Part shown: piece after piece, positions 21,309 through 27,181 of the stretch
How the letters are laid out: every line of letters starts with the position of its first letter
Position numbering within the stretch: the first letter of the stretch is position 1
NCBI GenBank assembly: GCA_900547995.1
Contig: URIY01000024.1
Coordinates: 1 to 27,181 of the forward strand
Length of the DNA stretch: 27,181 nucleotides
Source of the DNA: an uncultured Mycoplasmatota bacterium
GTDB taxonomy: Bacteria > Bacillota_I > Bacilli_A > RF39 > UBA660
Reading direction: 5' to 3'
Position numbers and translations under genes: made by a program
Notes under the pieces: model-generated
Databases searched by the model: none
Told to the model about the DNA's origin: nothing
Seen by the model: the letters and a program-made list of their open reading frames with translations, nothing else

Positions 21309-22982
21309 ATGAAAAAAAGTAATAAAGGTATTACAATTGTAGAATTAGTTGTTTCCATATCTATTTTGTCCATCGTTGTTTTATTCTTATTTCAACTTAT
21401 ATTATCATTAAAAGAAGTATATACATCATCAGGTGTAAAAACAGAAATGTTAAATAAGCAAGCCATTATAAATAGAGAAATAAATGAAGATTTAATTAAT
21501 AAACAGTTAGAACTAGCAAGATCTTGTAGTTCAAGTGCTGATGTAATTAACTGTATATCTTTTTATTTTAAAGATGGTACAAGTAAAAGATTGGAATTTA
21601 TTAAAAAGACAGATAATACACCAGCATATTTAATATATGGTGATTATAAAACTGAACTTGTAAGTGGTAGTGATTATAATTTTGATACAAAAAACTATAA
21701 TATAAAAGCAACCACAATGACAGATGTAACTGATTTAACAAATGATTCTATACTATCAATAAATGTACCAATAATGCATCCTGATATTAAGGATGATTAC
21801 GGAATCCATTTAGTATATCAATATAATAGTAATAACACGTCTATTACTAATTTGGCTATTTCAGGAAATGATAGTGCTGAGGAAATTTGGCTTGCTGGAT
21901 CATCAAATATGATTTGGTACAGTACAGTTGAATTTGTAGATCCAGGTTATTATTATTTAGATAGTAATAACAATATTATAAAAGCAACATCAACAACAGA
22001 TGCTGTTACAGTAACAAGGAGTACTATTGTAGATAATAAAATGACCGTAACATATACACCAATTAGTAATCCAAATAAAGCGGTAACAAGAACGGTAACC
22101 TTTATTTCAACATCTTATGCATATGATGTAAATAATTCATATTATACATTTTCGGCTCCTGTAAGTGGTAGTTATAAAATTGAATTATGGGGAGCAAATG
22201 GTAACTCTTCAGGAAGTTTTTCAGGTGGAACAGGTGCATATACATCTGGTAATATAACACTTACTGCCGGAGAAAAAATCTATGTATACGTAGGTGGTGC
22301 TGGCAATGGTGATAATGGTGGATATAATGGTGGTGGATCACTTACATTAAATCAAAGCACTCAAAATGGTGCTGCCGGAGGTGGAGCCACTGATATTAGA
22401 CTAAAAAAAGGAAATTGGGATTCAGTAGATGGTCTTCGTTCACGTATTATGGTTGCAGCCGGAGGTGGAGGAGCCCTTGCCGGAACCTGTGGTTCATCTA
22501 AGAAAACAGGGGGATTTGGTGGTAGTATAACAAGTAATTCAAATACCATAGGAACTGCCTGCACGGACTCAATGTATACAATTGCTTTAGGTGCAAGCCA
22601 AGTATCCGGAGGTAGTATAGATGTATACAGTGCCGCTGGTGCTAAATTAAATACTTATGCATCTGGTAAATTTGGTATGAGTAGTAAACCAGATGGATAT
22701 GAAGGTGATATTAAAGCTGGAGGTGGCAGTGGCTACTTCGGAGGAGCAAGTAGTGGCTATGGTAGTTCTGCAACAGGTGGTTCTTCCTTTGTATCAGGTT
22801 ACTCTAGTAGTAAAGCTATAGATAGTAATGGTAATATTGCCGATTCTAATATTCATTATTCAGGTAAAAAATTTGATAATATAAGTGTAATTGATGGAGA
22901 ATCACTATCATCTAGTATGGCTAAACCAACATCAGGAAATAATGGATATGCTAGAATATCCTTATCTAGTGTATCATATTAA
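21309..22982 (+). CDS. Pseudopilin with C-terminal glycine-rich adhesin-like domain
   Basis: A 557-residue prepilin with cleavage site KG/ITIVELVVS (G7; E at +5), a hydrophobic helix, a pilin-like domain to about 195, a small beta-rich linker domain (about 196-275) and a large glycine-rich domain (279-557). The last opens YTFSAPVSGSYKIELWGANG, then TLTAGEKIYVYVGGAG, GGGATDIRL, RIMVAAGGGGA and repeated GGG blocks. That is the pattern of the Gly_rich (PF12810-like) domain found in surface proteins and in ALK/LTK receptors. Pseudopilins with big C-terminal domains sit at the pilus tip, so this may be the adhesive tip. The ribosome binding site AGGAGGGG lies inside the end of the previous gene (21293-21302). 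Its 3' end overlaps ylbJ by nine bases, tail to tail. Confidence 0.85.
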   Translation: MKKSNKGITIVELVVSISILSIVVLFLFQLILSLKEVYTSSGVKTEMLNKQAIINREINEDLINKQLELARSCSSSADVINCISFYFKDGTSKRLEFIKKTDNTPAYLIYGDYKTELVSGSDYNFDTKNYNIKATTMTDVTDLTNDSILSINVPIMHPDIKDDYGIHLVYQYNSNNTSITNLAISGNDSAEEIWLAGSSNMIWYSTVEFVDPGYYYLDSNNNIIKATSTTDAVTVTRSTIVDNKMTVTYTPISNPNKAVTRTVTFISTSYAYDVNNSYYTFSAPVSGSYKIELWGANGNSSGSFSGGTGAYTSGNITLTAGEKIYVYVGGAGNGDNGGYNGGGSLTLNQSTQNGAAGGGATDIRLKKGNWDSVDGLRSRIMVAAGGGGALAGTCGSSKKTGGFGGSITSNSNTIGTACTDSMYTIALGASQVSGGSIDVYSAAGAKLNTYASGKFGMSSKPDGYEGDIKAGGGSGYFGGASSGYGSSATGGSSFVSGYSSSKAIDSNGNIADSNIHYSGKKFDNISVIDGESLSSSMAKPTSGNNGYARISLSSVSY

Positions 22983-23954
22983 AATAACTAAATAATCAAA
23001 AGAAATGAAGACGAGTAATCCAGCAATTAAAGCATGAAGTACCCTTGCAGTAAGAAATGGTAAATACTTGATTTTAGTGTCACTTAAAATGCTTATTACT
23101 TGCATATGAACACTAAGACCACCAAAAGAAATAATAAGAGTACTAATAATGGTTTTAAGTTTAAGTGGTATGTTTAGTAAACCTACATATTTTAATCCCT
23201 GTGTCATCTCAATAAAACCATTTAAAATACTTTGATTATAATTATTTAAATTTATATTATTGTCAATAATAGTTGTTAAACATAAAAACATGGTAACAAC
23301 ACCTAGGATTAAGAGTAAGGTATTTATAGTGTTTGTTAAAGAATTAGTAATAATTATGCCTAATTTTTGGTTATTATTAATTCTTTTATTATGCATATTT
23401 AAAATGGCTTTTTTTAAGGATACTTTATTATTTTCTTTAGGACATGGATAGTAACTTCTAAAAAGAAAACCTATAATAAAATTAGTTAAATAATGACAAA
23501 TTAATACAAGTAATCCTGCTTCTTTATTATTTAAAAAGGTAAGAGAAATGCTACCTAGTATGAATAGTGGATTAGAAAAATGTGTAAACATTAAAATCTT
23601 GGATGCTTCATTTTCATCAAGCATATTCTTGTTATATAATTCTCTTACGTATTTAGCATTGCTGGGAAAACCAGATATCATACTCATAATAAAAACAAAT
23701 GATGCTTCTCCTTTAACTTTAAAGAGTTTATACATAATTGGTTTAAATAATTCGGCTGCAAATTCAATAAATCCAAAATTAATTAATATTTCTGATAATA
23801 CAAAAAAGGGAAATAAAGATGGAAAAATATTATTTGTCCATATACTAAAAGAAAAGATAACAGTTTTTAAAATCGTTTGTGATTCTGTTAGTATTTCTAT
23901 ACCAATAAAAATTAAAATAATAATAGATATAATACTTATAAATATTTTTTTCAT
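22974..23954 (-). CDS. ylbJ: Sporulation membrane protein YlbJ-like
   Basis: A 326-residue integral membrane protein with about eight hydrophobic segments and the conserved loops FPSLFPFFVLSEI, ISGFPSNAKYVRELY and MFTHFSNPLFILG of the YlbJ (Gate-domain, nucleoside-recognition-like) family. In B. subtilis YlbJ is needed in the mother cell for a late, heat-resistance stage of spore formation, and is encoded near ylbL. Here the two are divergent, with 46 bp between starts. A GGAG site (23962-23965, minus strand) precedes the ATG. This adds a fourth sporulation-type gene to the window. Confidence 0.88.
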   Translation of the reverse strand: MKKIFISIISIIILIFIGIEILTESQTILKTVIFSFSIWTNNIFPSLFPFFVLSEILINFGFIEFAAELFKPIMYKLFKVKGEASFVFIMSMISGFPSNAKYVRELYNKNMLDENEASKILMFTHFSNPLFILGSISLTFLNNKEAGLLVLICHYLTNFIIGFLFRSYYPCPKENNKVSLKKAILNMHNKRINNNQKLGIIITNSLTNTINTLLLILGVVTMFLCLTTIIDNNINLNNYNQSILNGFIEMTQGLKYVGLLNIPLKLKTIISTLIISFGGLSVHMQVISILSDTKIKYLPFLTARVLHALIAGLLVFISFDYLVILI

Positions 23955-24000
23955 AAAGTCTCCTTAGTTGTATATTGTTAAATAGAAAGGCGTGAATAAA

Positions 24001-25011
24001 GTGTTTACTAAAATATATGTAAAAATAAAACAATTCATATCTAAAAATTATTTATTTATACTGGGAATTATATTAGGACTTTTTTTAGCATTCTATGAAT
24101 TTCCATATTATATAAGTGCCCCTGGGGGAGTAATTGATATATCATCTAGAATTGAGATAGAAGATGCAAATCATGTAGATGGTAGTTTTAATATGGCATA
24201 TGTAAGTGAATATAAAGCAACTCTTCCTATGCTTTTGCTTGCAAATATAAAAAAAGACTGGGATATTGAAAAGAAAAGTAGTGTGTTAGATGAAAATGAA
24301 ACTGATGAAGATGCTAGTCTAAGAGATCATATTATGCTAACAGAAGCAAATCAAAATGCTATTATATATGCATATACAAAAGCAGGCAAAGAAATTAATA
24401 TTAGGAAAAGCAATATATATGTTATTTATATTTATGATGAAGCTAATACAGATTTAAAAGTTGGCGATGAAATTATAAGTATTAATAATATTAATATTAA
24501 TAAAAAGGAAGATATAACCAATATTTTAAATAATTCTAATAAAGATGATACATTAAGTATTTTAGTAAAAAATAATGGTAATGAATTTGAAAGATATGCT
24601 AAAGTAATAGATGTATCTGGAACTAAATTAATTGGTATTATGCCATCTATAATTAGAGATTATGATTGTAATCCTGATATTAAATTAAAATTTAAAGCCT
24701 CAGAATCAGGACCATCAGGAGGCCTGATGATGTCACTTGCTATATATAACTATTTAACAGAGAAAGATATTACCCATGGTAAAAAAATTGCTGGTACAGG
24801 AACGATAGATGAACAGGGAAATGTTGGTAGTATTGGTGGTATCGAATATAAAATAAAAGGCGCTGTACATGATAAGATTAAATATTTTATTGTACCCAAT
24901 GGTGAAAATTATGAAGATGCAATCAAAGCAAAAGAAAAATATCATTACGATATAAATATTGTAGGTGTATCAACATTTGATGAAGCTTTAGAAGCATTAT
25001 CTAAGTTTTAA
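24001..25011 (+). CDS. ylbL: YlbL/SepM-like PDZ-Lon serine protease
   Basis: A 336-residue membrane-anchored protease. One N-terminal membrane helix (about 15-35) is followed by APGGVIDIS. A PDZ-like domain lies at about 135-210 (DLKVGDEIISINNININ), and a Lon-type catalytic domain uses a Ser-Lys dyad, S239 in ESGPSGG and K284 in GGIEYKIKGA. In B. subtilis YlbL takes part in regulated cleavage of extracytoplasmic proteins; streptococcal SepM processes a competence pheromone. The GTG at 24001 is preferred to the GTG at 23992 because AAAGG (23986-23990) is 10 bp from the former and 1 bp from the latter. It is divergent from ylbJ. Confidence 0.92.
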   Translation: MFTKIYVKIKQFISKNYLFILGIILGLFLAFYEFPYYISAPGGVIDISSRIEIEDANHVDGSFNMAYVSEYKATLPMLLLANIKKDWDIEKKSSVLDENETDEDASLRDHIMLTEANQNAIIYAYTKAGKEINIRKSNIYVIYIYDEANTDLKVGDEIISINNININKKEDITNILNNSNKDDTLSILVKNNGNEFERYAKVIDVSGTKLIGIMPSIIRDYDCNPDIKLKFKASESGPSGGLMMSLAIYNYLTEKDITHGKKIAGTGTIDEQGNVGSIGGIEYKIKGAVHDKIKYFIVPNGENYEDAIKAKEKYHYDINIVGVSTFDEALEALSKF

Positions 25012-25075
25012 AAATATAGGTATAATTATTTCTATTTTTAAAAATTTATGCATATAATAAAATTATAAAAAATAC

Positions 25076-25105
25076 TTGACTAATGCAGTCATAAAGTGTT
25101 ATTAT
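25076..25105 (+). promoter_or_regulatory. Promoter of the 102-codon gene
   Basis: TTGACT (25076-25081), 18-bp spacer, TATTAT (25100-25105) with TGn just upstream. It lies 31 bp before the ATG. Confidence 0.75.
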
Positions 25106-25135
25106 ATGTTGCATCAAAAAAAGGGGGATGATTAT

Positions 25136-25444
25136 ATGAATAAAAATGTAAATGGATTAAAACTTTTTATATTAGAATATATTAATGAAACAGGTAACTG
25201 TGATTATAGTTCTAATCCTAAAGCCTTTATTCAAGATTTCTTTAATTGGTTTACAGAAAATAAATCATTAAGTGAAAATAGTTTTTATAAATATAGTGTT
25301 TATAATAATGAATTTTCTAAAAAGATATATTTAGATTTAATGATACAACTTGGTGAACTTAGTACATTAACTGATGAAGAACTAGTTAAAAGACTTGATG
25401 AATTACTTTTAGTTTTAAAAACAAAAACAGTAAAAATTAGATAA
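25136..25444 (+). CDS. Small protein, unknown function
   Basis: A 102-residue soluble protein, mainly helical, with no cysteine motif apart from a single Cys, no signal and no membrane segment. The start is ATG at 25136 behind GGGGGATG (25123-25130). An in-frame TTG at 25076 is the -35 box and is excluded. It has its own promoter and terminator. I recognise no family. It begins the right-hand segment that includes the helicase pair, but the intervening terminator argues that it is a separate unit. Confidence 0.7.
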   Translation: MNKNVNGLKLFILEYINETGNCDYSSNPKAFIQDFFNWFTENKSLSENSFYKYSVYNNEFSKKIYLDLMIQLGELSTLTDEELVKRLDELLLVLKTKTVKIR

Positions 25445-25453
25445 CTTATTTAT

Positions 25454-25483
25454 AAATAGGAATTGAATAGATCCCTATTTTTT
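25454..25483 (+). terminator. Terminator after the 102-codon gene
   Basis: AAATAGG (25454-25460) pairs with CCTATTT (25474-25480), followed by TTT. The 13-nt loop weakens it. Confidence 0.6.
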
Positions 25484-25507
25484 GATATTATTAGTGTAGG
25501 TGATATC

Positions 25508-25741
25508 GTGAAAAAAATAGGAAAAGTAGTAGAGGTATTTATACCAAATGAAAATGATATAGATATAATGTATAGTAAAAAGATTGGTTTTAAAGTAAAT
25601 ATAAATAATGAAATAATAGAAATTATTAAAAATATTAATGAAAAATATGCCAATATATATAAAGATGATTTTGTTCAACTAATAGAAGAAGATAATAATT
25701 TAGATATAGAACTTTATGAAGGTGATAATAGTGATAGATAA
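25508..25741 (+). CDS. 77-residue acidic protein upstream of helicase, unknown
   Basis: A 77-residue protein. It opens MKKIGKVVEVFIPNEN and reads as a short beta-rich start followed by a helix (NNEIIEIIKNINEKY) and a very acidic tail (LIEEDNNLDIELYEGDN). Start GTG at 25508, with AGGTG (25498-25502) five bases upstream. The TTG at 25463 lies in the preceding terminator and is rejected. Its last 11 bases overlap the helicase start, so the two are translationally coupled and probably work together. I recognise no family; an N-terminal OB-like or SH3-like barrel is possible but cannot be shown by eye. Confidence 0.65.
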   Translation: MKKIGKVVEVFIPNENDIDIMYSKKIGFKVNINNEIIEIIKNINEKYANIYKDDFVQLIEEDNNLDIELYEGDNSDR

Positions 25742-27134
25742 GGAATTTAGTACATTAGAATTATATGAACATAACGCATCATCTTACAGGAAAATAAGAA
25801 ATGCATATAAAGAAGGAATAAAAGTAGTATCTATTATACATGCAACAGGAATAGGTAAGACTTATAATGGCTTACAACTCGCTTATGACAATAAAGGTAA
25901 AAAAATATTGTGGCTTGTTACATATCAAAGTATTATTGAACATGTACAAAATATTATAAAAAATAATTCTAACTTGGATTTACAAAGAGATTTTTCTAAT
26001 TTAGAATTTAGAACATATCGCAGTTTTGTAAATATGTCTAGAGAAGAAATTGAAGACATGGATATAGATTTACTTATATTAGATGAGTTTCATCATATAG
26101 GTGCCCCTATTTGGGAAAATAGAGTAGATACTATTATAGATACTCATGAAGATATGAAAATATTTGGAATGACAGCCTATACAATTCGCGATAGAGGAAC
26201 ACCATATGAAAGAGATATGGCCGAAGATGACGGAGATGAATTATTTTCCGATACAATTGTAAGTAGGTATGATTTAGCAGACGCTATTATAGATGCATTA
26301 TTACCAAAACCAAATTATAAAACAGCTGTGCATGTAGCAGAAAACTTTGATATAAGTTTAGAAGAATTATTAAATAAGGCCACTATTACACCAAAAAATT
26401 ATAAAGAACTATCAAACCTTTTACATGATGTAAAAAAGAGAGTGTTAGAAGCGTCAAGTAATAAAGACTTAATGAAAAAATATATTAAACCAAATGGAAA
26501 ATATTTCTATTTTTGTCCAGTAAATGCTGAAGATGGGAGAAATGATATAGATACTATTATGGAAGAAGCACGAAAGATATTTAGTGAAATTTTTCCAAAT
26601 ATAAAAATAGTATTTTATAAAACAACAAGTAAAGATGCCAAAGAAGGAAAGAGAAATAGAGAAGCCTTTTATTATGATAGGACTTTAGATGGAGAAGATG
26701 CTAGCAATACCCTTAGAATTATGTTTTGTATAAATCAATATAATGAAGGAGTACATGCACCAAATGTAGATGGTGTTATTATGGGAAGAGAAACCAAATC
26801 TGATATAGTATTCTTTGAACAATTAGGAAGAGCCTTAGCTGTAAATGGAGATACAAAGAAAAAGTATGAAGAATATGAACAATATAGTATAGAAGAATTA
26901 AAAGATATTTGCCATCAAAAAGATATTGAATTAGAGGAAGGTTTATCCAAAGAAGATATTATTGAGAAGTTAATTGCTCCTGTAATTATTGATTTAGCAG
27001 GTAATTATAATTTTATTAAAGAATTAGAAACAAATGTTAAAGATAGAATTAAAATGATATCTGAAAGTAAAGATGAGAAAAATAAAAGAATAGTAAAACT
27101 AGGTAATGCATCATTTGATATAGACGCAGGATAA
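25731..27134 (+). CDS. SF2 DEAD/DEAH-type helicase with SAP-like insertion
   Basis: A 467-residue SF2 helicase. Motif I is ATGIGKT (38-44), motif II DEFH (118-121), motif III TAY (148-150) and motif VI QLGRA (364-368). The IIMGRETKSDI-type segment before motif VI and the NQYNEGVHAPNVDG motif V region resemble type III restriction or UvrB-like helicases. A segment at about 385-414 (YSIEELKDIC...LSKEDIIEKL) reads as a SAP-like DNA-binding motif inserted between motif VI and the final strand APVIIDLAG. The GTG at 25731 is preferred to the ATG at 25716, as AAGGTG (25719-25724) is 6 bp upstream. No nuclease domain is fused. A role in DNA repair or defence is only an inference. Confidence 0.85.
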   Translation: MIDKEFSTLELYEHNASSYRKIRNAYKEGIKVVSIIHATGIGKTYNGLQLAYDNKGKKILWLVTYQSIIEHVQNIIKNNSNLDLQRDFSNLEFRTYRSFVNMSREEIEDMDIDLLILDEFHHIGAPIWENRVDTIIDTHEDMKIFGMTAYTIRDRGTPYERDMAEDDGDELFSDTIVSRYDLADAIIDALLPKPNYKTAVHVAENFDISLEELLNKATITPKNYKELSNLLHDVKKRVLEASSNKDLMKKYIKPNGKYFYFCPVNAEDGRNDIDTIMEEARKIFSEIFPNIKIVFYKTTSKDAKEGKRNREAFYYDRTLDGEDASNTLRIMFCINQYNEGVHAPNVDGVIMGRETKSDIVFFEQLGRALAVNGDTKKKYEEYEQYSIEELKDICHQKDIELEEGLSKEDIIEKLIAPVIIDLAGNYNFIKELETNVKDRIKMISESKDEKNKRIVKLGNASFDIDAG

Positions 27135-27164
27135 ACGCATGAAATTTTAAATCATGCGTTTTTT
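27133..27164 (+). terminator. Terminator after the helicase
   Basis: ACGCATGA (27135-27142) pairs perfectly with TCATGCGT (27152-27159), 9-nt loop, then TTTTTT. A TATAAT at 27169-27174 near the window end may be the promoter of the next, unseen gene. Confidence 0.9.
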
Positions 27165-27181
27165 CGTGTATAATAAAGTAA

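Noticed and set aside
25012..25065. Terminator after ylbL
   Set aside because: Only imperfect AT pairing (AAAATATAG with CTATTTTT); too weak to call.
25076..25135. Extended start (TTG) for the 102-codon gene
   Set aside because: The TTG is the -35 hexamer; the ATG at 25136 has a strong ribosome binding site.
1..27181. Mycoplasma-type genetic code (TGA as Trp)
   Set aside because: TGA ends genes (e.g. 13244-13246) and tryptophans are TGG; the standard code fits all genes.

Overview
The window is about 27 kb of very AT-rich DNA. It uses the standard bacterial code: TGA ends genes, for example at 13244-13246. Gene content and order point to a low-GC Bacillota, most likely an uncultured, reduced-genome lineage of Bacilli close to the Mollicutes. 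It has a rpsF-ssb-rpsR operon, a T-box-controlled thrS whose enzyme lacks the TGS domain (as in several Mollicutes), a GerE-like regulator, SpoIIIAH-, GerM- and YlbJ-like sporulation proteins, MscL, PriA and Fmt. The sporulation genes suggest that the organism, or a recent ancestor, forms endospores. Species cannot be named from the sequence.

Layout. 1-944: the 3' part of a protein made of near-identical 26-residue repeats. 981-2078: rpsF-ssb-rpsR behind an extended -10 promoter and a hairpin that would hide the rpsF ribosome binding site (an S6:S18-type leader). 2091-4076: T-box, thrS, terminator. 4078-6401: a small zinc-ribbon-like protein, then spoIIIAH, gerE (behind a SigK-like promoter) and gerM. 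6415-8421: a tandem duplication, with its own promoters and terminators, of a gene for a two-TM membrane protein. A 108-bp sequence between the copies recurs inverted at 8603-8710, beyond a tRNA-Arg(UCU) gene. 8831-10162: a phage-type lysis cassette (XhlA-like protein, holin-like protein, CHAP-like/LysM endolysin) with no other phage genes.

10201-11806: an HD-domain phosphohydrolase and mscL. 11819-18910: a probable single operon with a cysteine desulfurase, a thioredoxin-like protein, a thioredoxin-CcdA fusion, a membrane-anchored unknown, priA, fmt and a second membrane-anchored unknown. 18912-22982: a type IV pilus-like locus. A PilB/GspE ATPase diverges from two pseudopilins across a promoter region holding three TTAGGA half-sites, and the second pseudopilin carries a large glycine-rich domain. 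22974-25011: ylbJ and ylbL, divergent. 25076-27164: a small unknown gene, then a 77-codon gene overlapping an SF2 helicase with a SAP-like insertion.

The best candidates for something new are the modular repeat protein at the left edge, the pseudopilin fused to a glycine-rich adhesin-like domain, the 108-bp inverted repeats with the duplicated membrane-protein gene, the stand-alone lysis cassette, and the small-protein/SAP-insert helicase pair. All functions are read from sequence by eye; no database search was possible.
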